Assembly (NCBI RefSeq): GCF_016863135.1
Contig: NZ_BOOH01000037.1
Coordinates: 62,001 to 126,000, forward strand
Source: Planobispora longispora
Lineage (GTDB): Bacteria > Actinomycetota > Actinomycetes > Streptosporangiales > Streptosporangiaceae
Length of the DNA: 64,000 bases
Reading direction: 5' to 3'
Notes under the pieces: model-generated
Seen by the model: only the letters and a program-made list of their open reading frames with translations
What the model was told of the DNA's origin: nothing
Databases searched by the model: none
Made by a program: the position numbers and the translations under genes
Part shown: in pieces, positions 16,382 through 25,277 of the stretch
How the letters are laid out: each line of letters opens with the position of its first letter
Numbering within the stretch: the stretch's first letter is position 1

Positions 16382-17710
16382 ATGAGAACGACACCGCAGA
16401 CACCGCCGTCCGGGAAGGCGGCGCCCGGTCGGTCGGTTTTCGCCGACCCCGACTTCCGCAGGCTGTTCGCCGCGGCCACCGCGAGCAGGCTGGGCACCTC
16501 GATCGGGCACCTGGCCGTCCCGCTGGTCGCCGTGACCGCGCTGGCGGCCACCCCCGGCGAGCTGGGCGTGCTGGCCATGCTGAGCACGCTGGCGTTCCTG
16601 CTGATCGGCCTGCCCGCGGGGGCGTGGGTCGACCGGATGCGGCGGCGGCCGGTGATGGTCGTCGCGGACCTGGTGCGGGCCGCGCTCCTGGTGTCGGTGC
16701 CGCTGGCCTGGTGGCTGGAGGCGCTGACCTTCGCCCACCTGTGCGCGGTGGTGCTGGCCTGCGGGTTCGCCACCGTGTTCTTCGAGATCGCCGACCAGAG
16801 CTACCTGCCGCATCTGATCGGCCCGGACCGGCTCACGGCCGCCAACACCGCGCTGGTCAGCATGGACGCCGCCAACCAGCTGGCCGGGCGGGGGATCGGC
16901 GGCCTGCTGATCCAGCTGCTGTCGGCGCCGGTGGCGATCCTGGTGGACGCGCTGAGTTTCCTGTGGTCGGCGCTGTGCCTGCGCGGGATCACCCGGCCGG
17001 AGTCCCCGGTCGCCCGCGGGGAGCGCACGAGCCTGTGGCGCGAGGTCGGACAGGGGCTGGGCATGGTGGCGGGACACCCGATCCTGCGGGCCATCGCCCT
17101 GGAAGGGGCGCTGACGAACCTGGCGATCCAGATCATCCAGACGATGCTGCCCCTGCTGTTCGTGCGGGAGCTCGGCCTGTCGCCGCTGTGGTTCGGGGTG
17201 TTCCTGTCCATCGGAGGGGCCGGGTTCTTCCTCGGCTCGGCCAGCGCCTCCCGGCTCGGGCGGCGCCTCGGGGAGAGCCGCGCGATCTGGCTGACGAGTG
17301 TGGGGATCGTGCCGTTCACCCTGCTGATCCCCCTGCTCGACGCCGGGGCGGGGCTGTGGCTGGCCGGAGCCGGATGGATGACGGTCACCTACAAGGTCGG
17401 CGTCGCCAACGTGATCAAGGTGAGCTTCCGGCAGCGGGTCACCCCCGCTCACCTGCTGGGCCGGGTCACCGCGACGCTGCGGTTCATGTTCACCGGGGCG
17501 CTGGCGATCGGGGCCGGGCTGGCCGGGTTGATCGGCGAGTTGGCCGGCACGCGGGCCGCGTTGTGGGCGGGCGCGGCGGTGCTCGCGGCGAGCTTCCTTC
17601 CGATCATGTTCTCGCCCCTGCGGACGTTGCGCGACCTTCCGGAGGACGCGGACGGCGCACCGGAGGGAGACGTGCCGGAGGGGAACGCGCCGGGGACGCG
17701 GGCGGGTTGA
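16382..17710 (+). CDS. MFS exporter (EntS/MFS_3-like)
   Basis: 442 aa with about 12 membrane helices. The N-terminal segment VFADPDFRRLFAAATASRLG and the loop GLPAGAWVDRMRRRPVM (motif A type between helices 2 and 3) are typical of MFS_3 drug or siderophore exporters. FEIADQSYLPHLI with RLTAANTALVSMDAANQLAGRGIGG is the conserved cytoplasmic stretch of this subfamily. The Gly/Glu/Pro-rich C-terminus is cytosolic. Divergent from the ArsR-like regulator. Confidence 0.9.
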   Translation: MRTTPQTPPSGKAAPGRSVFADPDFRRLFAAATASRLGTSIGHLAVPLVAVTALAATPGELGVLAMLSTLAFLLIGLPAGAWVDRMRRRPVMVVADLVRAALLVSVPLAWWLEALTFAHLCAVVLACGFATVFFEIADQSYLPHLIGPDRLTAANTALVSMDAANQLAGRGIGGLLIQLLSAPVAILVDALSFLWSALCLRGITRPESPVARGERTSLWREVGQGLGMVAGHPILRAIALEGALTNLAIQIIQTMLPLLFVRELGLSPLWFGVFLSIGGAGFFLGSASASRLGRRLGESRAIWLTSVGIVPFTLLIPLLDAGAGLWLAGAGWMTVTYKVGVANVIKVSFRQRVTPAHLLGRVTATLRFMFTGALAIGAGLAGLIGELAGTRAALWAGAAVLAASFLPIMFSPLRTLRDLPEDADGAPEGDVPEGNAPGTRAG

Positions 17711-17774
17711 GGTCGCCGCCGGTGGGGGCGATCCGGCGCCGGCCCGCGCTTCCCGAGCCTCCCGCGCCCCCTTG

Positions 17775-17820
17775 TGCTTCTATTTCCGAAGCGTTATGGT
17801 CTGATTCGGAAATAGAAGCA
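17775..17820. promoter_or_regulatory. Perfect 16-bp inverted repeat upstream of the AhpD-like gene
   Basis: TGCTTCTATTTCCGAA (17775-17790) and TTCGGAAATAGAAGCA (17805-17820) are exact reverse complements with a 14-nt spacer, in an otherwise GC-rich region and 24 bp before the ATG. It could be an operator for the HxlR protein coded next, or a hairpin in the 5' leader. Confidence 0.75.
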
Positions 17821-17844
17821 GCCGGAGGCGGAGGAGGAGCCGGG

Positions 17845-18402
17845 ATGCGTATCGCGCCGCTGAGGGAACCGCTGGACGAGGAGGTGGCGCCGGTGCTGCG
17901 GTCGATGATGCCCGCCGGGGCGCCGCCGATCGCGCTGTTCCGCACGTTCGGCAAGAATCCGGAGATGACCGCCGCCATGCGGGACTGGGGCGGATACTGT
18001 CTGAGCCGCAGGCTCTCGATCGACATGCGGACCCGTGAGATCGTCATCGACAGGGTCACCGCCCGCTGCGGCTGCGAGTACGAATTCGGCGTCCACCTGG
18101 CCTTCTTCGCCGACCGGGTCGGCCTCTCCGCCGACCAGCGGCGTTCCCTGGCCTTCGGCGGCGCGGACGACCCGTGCTGGACCGAGCCGCGGGAGCGGCT
18201 GGCCATCCGCATGGTGGACGAACTGCACGACACGGCGACCGTGGCACAGCCGCTGTGGGAGGAGCTGTCGGCGCTGTTCACCGAGCCGCAGCTGCTGGAC
18301 CTGCTCATGCTCACCGGCTGGTACCACGCGATCAGCTTCGTCGCCCGGGCGGCCCAGGTCCCGCTGGAAGAAGGGTCGCCGACGTTCGCGTCGCTGCGGT
18401 GA
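17845..18402 (+). CDS. Carboxymuconolactone decarboxylase / AhpD-like family protein
   Basis: 185 aa from ATG 17845, with GGAGGAGG just upstream. All-helical CMD fold; the redox/catalytic segment is TARCGCEYEFGVHLAFF (about 70-86), with Cys-x-Cys rather than the C-x-x-C of AhpD, and the conserved Glu and His. The N-terminal LREPLDEEVAPVLRSMMP and the closing ELSALFTEPQLLDLLMLTGWYH are typical of actinobacterial members. It is probably an alkylhydroperoxidase-like or decarboxylase enzyme. The next gene, 65 bp on, codes an HxlR regulator, so redox- or quinone-controlled expression is likely. Confidence 0.87.
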   Translation: MRIAPLREPLDEEVAPVLRSMMPAGAPPIALFRTFGKNPEMTAAMRDWGGYCLSRRLSIDMRTREIVIDRVTARCGCEYEFGVHLAFFADRVGLSADQRRSLAFGGADDPCWTEPRERLAIRMVDELHDTATVAQPLWEELSALFTEPQLLDLLMLTGWYHAISFVARAAQVPLEEGSPTFASLR

Positions 18403-18467
18403 CGCGCCGGGGACGCCGTATCGTGTCGGTACCCGAAGCACCGGCGGACGAAGCGGGGGAGTCGACG

Positions 18468-18794
18468 ATGGCCGCGCCGAAGCCAGGACACCCGGTGCGC
18501 GGCTCCACCACCGGACGGCCGCTCATGGCCGCGCTCGACCTGTTCGGCCGGCGCTGGAGCCTGCGCGTCGTCTGGGAGCTGCGCGAGCAGCCGCTCGGCT
18601 TCCGCGCCCTCCAGCAACGTTGTGAGAACATGTCCTCCAGCGTGCTGCGGCAACGCCTGAACGAGCTGACCGAGGCCCGCATCGTCGAGCAGCGGCCCGA
18701 CGCCGGCTACGCCCTGACCGCGCTGGGCCGGGACGCCTGCGCCGCGCTGCTCCCCCTGGCCCGGTGGGCCGACAGGTGGGCCGAGGGCGGCTGA
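18468..18794 (+). CDS. HxlR-family transcriptional regulator
   Basis: 108 aa from ATG 18468, preceded by GGGGGAG at suitable spacing. The whole protein is an HxlR winged helix: LDLFGRRWSLRVVWELREQP, GFRALQQRCENMSSSVLRQRL, and wing QRPDAGYALTALG. The family often senses reactive electrophiles. It lies in the same direction as the AhpD-like gene, whose promoter has a 16-bp palindrome, making that a candidate binding site. Confidence 0.88.
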   Translation: MAAPKPGHPVRGSTTGRPLMAALDLFGRRWSLRVVWELREQPLGFRALQQRCENMSSSVLRQRLNELTEARIVEQRPDAGYALTALGRDACAALLPLARWADRWAEGG

Positions 18795-18847
18795 ACCCCT
18801 TTCGCATGGGTCGTGACCCGATCCGCTCAGGACAATATGGTCAAACC

Positions 18848-19306
18848 ATGCCGAACATCGGACCAGTGGAGCTGTTCATCATCGGAGTGGCCATCCTGGT
18901 CACGCTCCTGGTGGTGACCGTGGCGGTCCTCGGGGTACGGGGCGCCATGAACCTTCCCGGGCGCCCGTCGGGACGCCCCGTGAGCCCCGCCGACCTGGAC
19001 GCCCGGGCACGGATGCTGATCGCGCGGGGCAGGCCGGTCCACGCGATCAGGCTCGTCCGCCGGCAGACCGGCCTCAGCGTCACCGAGTCCAAGCGGTACG
19101 TCGACGACCTCATCGCGGGCGGCGTCCCCCCGTGGCCCGGAAACCTCCCGCTGCCCGGGAACGCGGCCCCGCCCCGCGGCGACCTGGCCGGGCGGGTCCG
19201 CGAGCTCAAGGCGGCCGGCCGGGCCGAGCAGGCCGTCCTGCTGGTCCGCGGGGAGACCGGGATGGACGAGGACGAGGCCCGGCGCTTCGTCGAGGCGATC
19301 GGCTGA
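18848..19306 (+). CDS. Membrane-anchored protein with two ribosomal-L7/L12-C-terminal-like repeats
   Basis: 152 aa from ATG 18848 (MPNIGPVELFIIGVAI). One N-terminal membrane helix (about 7-33), then two copies of a 35-residue alpha-beta-alpha unit: ARMLIARGRPVHAIRLVRRQ with TGLSVTESKRYVDDL, and VRELKAAGRAEQAVLLVRGE with TGMDEDEARRFVEAI. The pattern (basic helix, then TG[LM]-x-x-x-E[AS]) is that of the L7/L12 C-terminal domain. A one-repeat relative is at 51780. The function is unknown; the anchor suggests an inside-facing docking or sensor domain. Its stop abuts the stop of the convergent amidotransferase. Confidence 0.8.
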   Translation: MPNIGPVELFIIGVAILVTLLVVTVAVLGVRGAMNLPGRPSGRPVSPADLDARARMLIARGRPVHAIRLVRRQTGLSVTESKRYVDDLIAGGVPPWPGNLPLPGNAAPPRGDLAGRVRELKAAGRAEQAVLLVRGETGMDEDEARRFVEAIG

Positions 19307-20011
19307 TCAGAGCGCCGGGACGCGCGAGGCGTGGGCGACGGCGGCCGAGGCGAACGCGGTGATGATCGGGTGCGGGCGGGTGCCGTCCCCGGCGAGCTCC
19401 GGCTGGAAGAGCGTGGCCAGGAAGAACGGGTGGTCCGGCAGCTCCAGCACCCGTACGGCCCCCGCCTCGTCACGGCCGCTGAAGCGCAGCCCGCCCGCCT
19501 CCAGCAGCGGCAGGTAGGCGGCGTTGATCCCGAAGTTGCAGGAGTAGCGCTCCAGGGTCCGCTCGGCCCCGATGATCCGCTCGGCCAGGGAGCCGGGCGC
19601 CAGCCGCACCTCGTCCTCGTGCCCGGCCAGCGAGCACTCCAGCGGCAACAGCAGGAACTCCTCGGCGTCCGGGTCGTTCTCGGCGTGCGCCACGGCCAGG
19701 CCGAGGACGTTGCGGGCGTACTCCAGGACGGCGTGCTGGAATCCGCCGCAGGTGCCCAGGAACGGGATGCCGTGCTCGCGGGCGGTGCGGGCGGCGTTCA
19801 CGGCCCCCGCCTCGCTGCGGTACGGGCTGCCGGGCAGCATCCAGATCGCGTCGAACCCGGCGAGGTCGTCGGCCTCGGCGGTGGGGATCCAGTAGGCGTC
19901 CAGGGCCAGCCCGTCACGCTCCTGCAGCGCCGACAGCAGGGCGGGGACGCGGGTGTGGGCCTGGACGCTGGGAGAGCGGTCGCCGACCAGGGCGACGGTA
20001 GCGGTGGTCAT
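19307..20011 (-). CDS. CTP-synthase C-terminal-like class I glutamine amidotransferase domain protein
   Basis: 234 aa from ATG 20011 (an ATG at 20020 is the alternative). The fold and motifs are those of the CTP synthase GATase domain standing alone: ALVGDRSPSVQAHTRVPALL, DAIWMLPGSPYRSE (oxyanion region) and GTCGGFQHAVLEYARNVLG with Cys88 as nucleophile. Where PyrG has F-H-P-E the sequence reads L-F-Q-P-E-L, so the catalytic His is Gln. Known actinobacterial relatives are labelled CTP-synthase-C-terminal-related. It may bind but not hydrolyse glutamine. It is convergent with the L7/L12-like gene with no base between the two stop codons. Confidence 0.8.
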   Translation of the reverse strand: MTTATVALVGDRSPSVQAHTRVPALLSALQERDGLALDAYWIPTAEADDLAGFDAIWMLPGSPYRSEAGAVNAARTAREHGIPFLGTCGGFQHAVLEYARNVLGLAVAHAENDPDAEEFLLLPLECSLAGHEDEVRLAPGSLAERIIGAERTLERYSCNFGINAAYLPLLEAGGLRFSGRDEAGAVRVLELPDHPFFLATLFQPELAGDGTRPHPIITAFASAAVAHASRVPAL

Positions 20012-20089
20012 GTCCCTCATCCTGGCGGCCGCTCCCAGGTAAGCGCCAACGATGATTATTGCTGGTTCGATAAGAGATACTGATGCACC

Positions 20090-21052
20090 GTGGACCCGCA
20101 TCTGCTGCGCACGTTCGTCACCGTCACCCGCCTCGGTTCGTTCTCCGCGGCGGCCGACGAGCTCGGCTACACCCAGTCGGCGGTGTCGCAGCAGGTCGCG
20201 GCGTTGGAAACAGACCTGGGAACGCCGCTGCTGAACCGCCGCCCGGTGATGCCCACCCCGGCCGGGCAGCGCCTGCTGGAGCACGCCGAACCGCTGCTGC
20301 TGCGCCACCGCGCCGCCCGCGCCGACGTGCTGCGCGCCGCGGCGGGACCGCCGCGCCGGGTGGTCGTGGCCGCCTCCCCGCTGGCCTGCCCTCCCTGGCT
20401 CGCCCGCCGCCTGCGCGGGCCGCGCCTGGAGACGACGCTGCGCACCGTCAGCCGCCGGGACGTCGCCGAGCAGGTCGCCTCCGGCGCGGCCGAGGTCGGG
20501 CTGCTCGACGGGATCGCCGCGCCCAGCGACCCGCTGCGCCTGCCCGACGTCGGCCCGCTGACCGCGGTCGGCATGGCCGAGGAACGCCTGATGGTGGTCC
20601 TGCCCGCCGGACACCCGCTGGCGCGCAGGCGGGGCCTGGCCCTGGCCGACCTGGCCGGCGCGCTGTGGTTGCAGGCCCCGGCCGCGGCGGCGGTGGAGCG
20701 GCTGCGCGCGGTGGCGGGCCTGCCCGCCGGACAGGAGGGCTTCCGGATCGGCTTCCGCTACGAGGGCCACGACCTGCGCACGGTGGTGTCCCTGGTCGCC
20801 GCGGGACACGGCCTGACCCTGCTGCCCGCCTCCGCGCTGGAGGCGGGGCAGACGGCGGGGCAGATGTCGGGACAGATGTCGGGACAGGTGATGGGGCAGG
20901 CGACGGCCGGGCCCGGCGCCGTCGGCGTCCCGCTGACCGAGCCGCGCGTGGTGCACCGCGTGGAGGTGCTGCACGGCCCCCTGCGAGGCCCGCTGGCCGC
21001 CCTGGTGAGCGAACTGACCGCCTCCCCGGCCGCCGCGGACCCGCCCACCTGA
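20090..21052 (+). CDS. LysR-family transcriptional regulator
   Basis: 320 aa from GTG 20090. The N-terminal HTH is canonical (LLRTFVTVTRLGSFSAAADELGYTQSAVSQQVAALE), followed by a PBP2-type effector domain to the C-terminus. A short slippage-type insert of repeated GQMS/GQV units (about 257-275) lies near the second effector subdomain. It is divergent from the amidotransferase gene with 78 bp between; the AT-rich segment TTATTGCTGGTTCGATAAG there probably holds its site. Confidence 0.88.
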   Translation: MDPHLLRTFVTVTRLGSFSAAADELGYTQSAVSQQVAALETDLGTPLLNRRPVMPTPAGQRLLEHAEPLLLRHRAARADVLRAAAGPPRRVVVAASPLACPPWLARRLRGPRLETTLRTVSRRDVAEQVASGAAEVGLLDGIAAPSDPLRLPDVGPLTAVGMAEERLMVVLPAGHPLARRRGLALADLAGALWLQAPAAAAVERLRAVAGLPAGQEGFRIGFRYEGHDLRTVVSLVAAGHGLTLLPASALEAGQTAGQMSGQMSGQVMGQATAGPGAVGVPLTEPRVVHRVEVLHGPLRGPLAALVSELTASPAAADPPT

Positions 21053-21055
21053 CCA

Positions 21056-21074
21056 CGCCCGGATCTTCCGGGCG
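21056..21074. terminator. Bidirectional hairpin terminator between LysR and serine hydrolase genes
   Basis: CGCCCGGA (21056-21063) and TCCGGGCG (21067-21074) pair perfectly around a 3-nt loop, 3 bases after the LysR stop and between convergent genes. Confidence 0.75.
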
Positions 21075-21114
21075 GGTTCCCGGCGGGGCGCCGGAGGGCG
21101 ACCGGACCCGCCGC

Positions 21115-22470
21115 TCAGCTCCGCCAGCCGTCCGGGTCGACGCCCCCGGGCACCTCGGCCGCCGGATCATAGGGGGTGCGGGTGAAGACGAACGTGTTGA
21201 GGTCCAGGTGGCTGAGCGTGCCGTCGGGGCGGCGCACCGGGCGCAGCGTCTCCCCGGCGTAGTAGCCGTCCATCCCCAGCCAGGCGCCGTCGGCCCGGGC
21301 GGTGAACCGGGAGGCGCGGCCCACGGCGTTCAGCGGGGTCAGCGACAGGTTCCGGCCGCCGGTCAGCCGCAGCGCGTAGGGGGCCGGCCCCCAGTACCAG
21401 GGCCCGGCCAGCTCCAGCAGCTCCGGGTCGACCTCGGCGGGCGCCCACTCGGCCGGCAGCCGCGGCTCGTGCTCGTCCAGCACGGCCAGCAGGTCGGTCA
21501 GCAGCGTCCGGCTCACCCCGGCGGTGGAGTTGGCCAGGAACAGCACGCCCGTCCGGTCGGCCGGGTCGGCCCAGACCGTGGCCAGGAAACCCGGCATGGA
21601 CCCGGTGTGCCCGGCCAGGCGGCGGCCGCCCACGCGGGCCAGCTGCAGGCCCAGGCCGTACCCGCCGGTCCAGGCGTCGCCGTCGTCGACCGCCGCGGGC
21701 TCGCGCATCTCCGCCAGCGTCGCCTCCGCCAGCACGTCACCGGTGTCGCCCGCCACGAACGCCGCCCACCGGGCCAGGTCGGCCGGGGTGGACCAGATCT
21801 GCCCGGCCGGGGCCATGGCGGCGGCGTCGTGCTCGGGCTCGGGCAGCAGCACGTCCGCCCAGGGGTGCACGGCGTAACCGGTGGCGTGCGGGGCGCGCGG
21901 CCGGGTGGTGGTGTCGCGCATGCCCAGCGGCTGGAGGATCTCCTGCCGTACGGCCCGCGCCCAGTCGGCCCCCCGGTGCCGGGCCACCAGCTCGCCCAGC
22001 AGGCCGAAGCCGAGGTTGGAGTAGTGGTAGCGGCGGCCGGGCCGGTGCCGGGCGATCTCCGGGCCCAGCAGCGCCAGCAGCTCCTCGAACGGCATGCCCG
22101 GCGTGCGCTCCCACCACTGGCCCGGCGGCTCGGCGGTCAGCCCGGAGGTGTGCGACAGCAGCTGGGCGATCGTCACCTCGCCCACGGGCGTGCCGGGGAT
22201 GTGCTTGCCGACCGGGTCGAGCAGGTCCAGGCGGCCCTCGTCGCGCAGCCGCATGACCACGACGGCGACCATGCTCTTGGTGATCGACCCGATCCGGTAC
22301 TGGGTGGCCTCGGTGGGCTCGGCGTCCCCGGCCCGGCCGCGCGCGCCGAACCAGGCGATCCGCCCGTCCCGCACCACGGCCGCGGCCAGCGACGGCAGCC
22401 GCGAGCCGGCCTGCTCCACCGCGATCCTGCGCAGCAGCGCGCGGGCCGTACTCTCCAGAACCGGCGACAT
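21115..22470 (-). CDS. Class C beta-lactamase-family serine hydrolase
   Basis: 451 aa from ATG 22470, with GGGAGGGA upstream on its strand. Active-site motifs of the family are present: SITK (Ser-x-x-Lys) at about 65-68, YSN (Tyr-x-Asn) at about 155, and HTG near 295. A C-terminal about 120-residue beta domain (LLELAGPWYWGPAPYALRL onward) matches the lipocalin-like extra domain of some esterases and D-aminopeptidases. No signal peptide is evident, so it is probably cytosolic. The substrate is unknown (esterase or peptidase); a resistance role is not supported. Confidence 0.88.
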   Translation of the reverse strand: MSPVLESTARALLRRIAVEQAGSRLPSLAAAVVRDGRIAWFGARGRAGDAEPTEATQYRIGSITKSMVAVVVMRLRDEGRLDLLDPVGKHIPGTPVGEVTIAQLLSHTSGLTAEPPGQWWERTPGMPFEELLALLGPEIARHRPGRRYHYSNLGFGLLGELVARHRGADWARAVRQEILQPLGMRDTTTRPRAPHATGYAVHPWADVLLPEPEHDAAAMAPAGQIWSTPADLARWAAFVAGDTGDVLAEATLAEMREPAAVDDGDAWTGGYGLGLQLARVGGRRLAGHTGSMPGFLATVWADPADRTGVLFLANSTAGVSRTLLTDLLAVLDEHEPRLPAEWAPAEVDPELLELAGPWYWGPAPYALRLTGGRNLSLTPLNAVGRASRFTARADGAWLGMDGYYAGETLRPVRRPDGTLSHLDLNTFVFTRTPYDPAAEVPGGVDPDGWRS

Positions 22471-22565
22471 CGACGAGATCCCTCCCAAGGACGACTGGAT
22501 CGCCCCAGGTTAGAGCATGCCCCCCGGCCCGCCGCGCCGTCCGGGGCCGCCTGTGGAAAACCGTG

Positions 22566-25277
22566 CTAGCGGTACTCCAGCCGGGACAACATCTCCGGCA
22601 GAGGACCTTCGTGCGCCACGGTCAGCCGCCGGGTGGCGCGGGTGACGGCGACGTAGAGATCGTGACCGCCCATGGGCTCCCGGCCGAGGATCTCGGCGGG
22701 CTCGACGACCACGACCGCGTCGAACTCCAGCCCCTTGGCGCCGGTGGGCGTCAGCACGGCGACCGGGCGGTCGAGCACGTCCTCGGCGTCGTAGGGGAAC
22801 ATCGCGGCCACCTCGGCGTACCGGGCATCGGGGACGATCACCGCCAGCCGTCCCTCGACTGATCCGGCCGAGCCCGGTCCGGCGGGGTCCGCTCCGGCCG
22901 GGTCCGGTTCGCTGGGGGCCGGTCCGGTGGCCGCAGCCTCTGCTCCGGCGGGGTCCGGTCCCGCCGGGTCTGCTCCGGCCGGGCCCGGTCCGGCGGCCGC
23001 GGCCTCCGGGACGGCGGAGGCGTCGCCCGCCGCCGGGTCCCGCGGCTCCGCCGGTCCCTCCCTGACCGCCGCCAGCTCCGCCGCCACCAGGGCGGGCAGG
23101 CCCGCGATCCCGCCCGCGGCCTCCAGCCGCACCGCCCGCGGCGGCTCCCCGTCCTCACGGACCGGTTCGGGCGCCTCCTGGCCGGGATCGATCGCGGCCA
23201 GCACGTCGGCGGCGACCGCCATGATCCGTGCCGGAGTGCGGTAGTTGACCGTCAGCCGCTCCTCGCGCCAGCGGCCCTCGAGGTAGGGGTCGAGCATCTC
23301 GCCCCACGAGCGGGCCCCGGCCGCCGAGCCGGTCTGCGACAGGTCGCCGACGACCGTCAGCGAGCGGGCCGGGACCCGTCGCATCACCGTCCGCCAGGCC
23401 ATCGCCGACAGCTCCTGCGCCTCGTCCACGATGACGTGCCCGTAGGCCCAGGTGCGGTCGGCCGCGGCCCGCTGGGCAGTGGTCCCCGCCAGGCCGGGAT
23501 CCTCGTGGCGCTCGGCCAGCGTCCCGGCCTCCACCAGCCCGGTCTCCACCAGGCCGGTGAGCTCCAGCACGCCCAGGGCGTAGGCCTCCTCCTGCCTGCG
23601 CCGCTCCGCCTCGGCCTCGCGCCCGGCCCGCCGCTCGACCTCGTCGACGCCGAGCAGCTCGGCCGCCTCGTCCAGCAGCGGGACGTCGCCGGGCGTCCAC
23701 GGCGCGCCGTACGGCCGCAGCAGGGCCTCGCGCTCGGCGGGAGACAGGTGCGGCGCGGCGGAGGCGATCGCGGCCGGGTCGGCCAGGAACTCACCGATCA
23801 GGCGCTCCGGGGTGAGGTACGGCCACAGCGCCTCCACCGCCTCGCGCACCGCCGGATACGTCCACAGCACCTTGCGCGCGTAACGCAGGTCCTCTTCCTC
23901 CTCGGCGGTGCGGGCGTCCCGTCCGGTCTCCTCGCCGGCGGCCTTTCCCACGCCGGTGACGGGCATGTACGGCTCGCCGCCGTCCTCGTCGGAGACGAGT
24001 CCGGCGGCCTCCTCGGGGCCGAGCGCGGCGAGGGCGTCCAGACGCGCGGCCTCCCGGGCCTCGGCGTCGGCGAGGAGGGCGTCCAGTTCGGCGGTCTCCT
24101 CGGGGCTGAGCGTGCCGACGGCGTCCAGCCGCGCGGCCTGGTCGAGGGCGAGCGCGGTGAGCACGTCCAGCACGAACAGCCTCCGCGCCGTGTTGTGCGG
24201 CAGGCCCGAGTTCCCGGCCCGGTCCCGGGCGGCGGCGCAGGCGGCGTGCGACGCGCTGATCGTCATCTCCTCCACCACGACCTCCACCCCGTCGCGGAGC
24301 GAGGTCCGCACCGGGATCGCCACCTCCAGGTCGCCGCGGGGCAGGCGCCGGCGGTCGCGCATCGCGGCGGCGACGACACCGGCCATCCGGGCGTCTCCCT
24401 TGACGAGCGCGGCGGCGGGGGAGTCGGCGGCGGTGGCGCGCACCCCCGGGTACAGCTCGCCGAGCGTGGCCACCACCACGTCGGTCTCGCCCAGGGAGGG
24501 CAGCACCTGGCCGATGTAGCGGGAGAACAGGGTGTTGGGCCCGATGATGAGCACCCCGCGCCGCTCCAGCACGTCGCGGTGGGCGTACAGCAGGTAGGCG
24601 GCCCGGTGCAGCGCCGCGACGGTCTTGCCGGTTCCGGGACCGCCGTGCACGACCAGCGCCCCCGCCAGACCGGAGCGGATCACCCGGTCCTGCTCGGTCT
24701 GGATGGTGGCGACCACCTGGTCCATCCGGCCGGTGCGGCCCCGCCGCAACGTCGCCAGCAGCGCGGCCTCGCCGACCAGCGTGCGCCGGTCGCCCTCGCC
24801 CAGGCGGTCCAGGTCGAACACCTCGTCGTCGATGCCGACCACGGTCCGATCGCGGGTGTGCAGGTGCCGGCGGCGCACCAGCGGACCGGGATCGCCCGGC
24901 GTGGCGGTGTAGAAGGGACGGGCGGCCGGGGCGCGCCAGTCGGTGAGGGTGATCTCGCCGCCGGCGTCCCGCAGCCCGATCCGGCCGATGTAACGGGTCT
25001 CGCCGCCGGTCTCGTCGATCCTGCCGAAGCACAGCCCGCGCTCGACGCCGGTCAGCTGGATCAGGCGGCGGGACCGCTCGGCGGCGGAGATCTCCCGCTC
25101 GACCCTGGCCTGGCGTGAGCCGCCCGCCTCGCCCCGCGCCAGCGTGGCGGTGAACGCGGTCCTGGCCCGCTCACGGGCCGCGTCGAGGCACTCGTAGAGG
25201 TGGGTGAGGCGGCTCTGCTCGGCGCGGAGCGCCGCGGTGAGGGCGGTCTCGGGACGGCCGGTTTGACGGTGCGACAT
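22566..25277 (-). CDS. HelD-like SF1 helicase / RNA-polymerase-associated motor
   Basis: 903 aa from ATG 25277 (an ATG at 25298 lacks a ribosome-binding site). The N-terminal about 90 residues are a basic coiled-coil arm, as in HelD. A 1A/2A SF1 motor follows: Walker A GGPGTGKTVAALHRAAYLLY (about 210-230), a GPNTLFSRYIGQVLPSLGE segment, DEAQELSAMAWR (motif II), GDLSQTGSAAGARSWGEML, and C-terminal VLTPTGAKGLEFD and YVAVTRATRRL. A large acidic HelD-specific insertion lies between. A Pro-Ala-Gly-Asp repeat segment (22858-23040) interrupts the second motor lobe. HelD proteins recycle stalled RNA polymerase, and some give rifampicin tolerance; I found no rifampicin-associated element upstream. Confidence 0.88.
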   Translation of the reverse strand: MSHRQTGRPETALTAALRAEQSRLTHLYECLDAARERARTAFTATLARGEAGGSRQARVEREISAAERSRRLIQLTGVERGLCFGRIDETGGETRYIGRIGLRDAGGEITLTDWRAPAARPFYTATPGDPGPLVRRRHLHTRDRTVVGIDDEVFDLDRLGEGDRRTLVGEAALLATLRRGRTGRMDQVVATIQTEQDRVIRSGLAGALVVHGGPGTGKTVAALHRAAYLLYAHRDVLERRGVLIIGPNTLFSRYIGQVLPSLGETDVVVATLGELYPGVRATAADSPAAALVKGDARMAGVVAAAMRDRRRLPRGDLEVAIPVRTSLRDGVEVVVEEMTISASHAACAAARDRAGNSGLPHNTARRLFVLDVLTALALDQAARLDAVGTLSPEETAELDALLADAEAREAARLDALAALGPEEAAGLVSDEDGGEPYMPVTGVGKAAGEETGRDARTAEEEEDLRYARKVLWTYPAVREAVEALWPYLTPERLIGEFLADPAAIASAAPHLSPAEREALLRPYGAPWTPGDVPLLDEAAELLGVDEVERRAGREAEAERRRQEEAYALGVLELTGLVETGLVEAGTLAERHEDPGLAGTTAQRAAADRTWAYGHVIVDEAQELSAMAWRTVMRRVPARSLTVVGDLSQTGSAAGARSWGEMLDPYLEGRWREERLTVNYRTPARIMAVAADVLAAIDPGQEAPEPVREDGEPPRAVRLEAAGGIAGLPALVAAELAAVREGPAEPRDPAAGDASAVPEAAAAGPGPAGADPAGPDPAGAEAAATGPAPSEPDPAGADPAGPGSAGSVEGRLAVIVPDARYAEVAAMFPYDAEDVLDRPVAVLTPTGAKGLEFDAVVVVEPAEILGREPMGGHDLYVAVTRATRRLTVAHEGPLPEMLSRLEYR

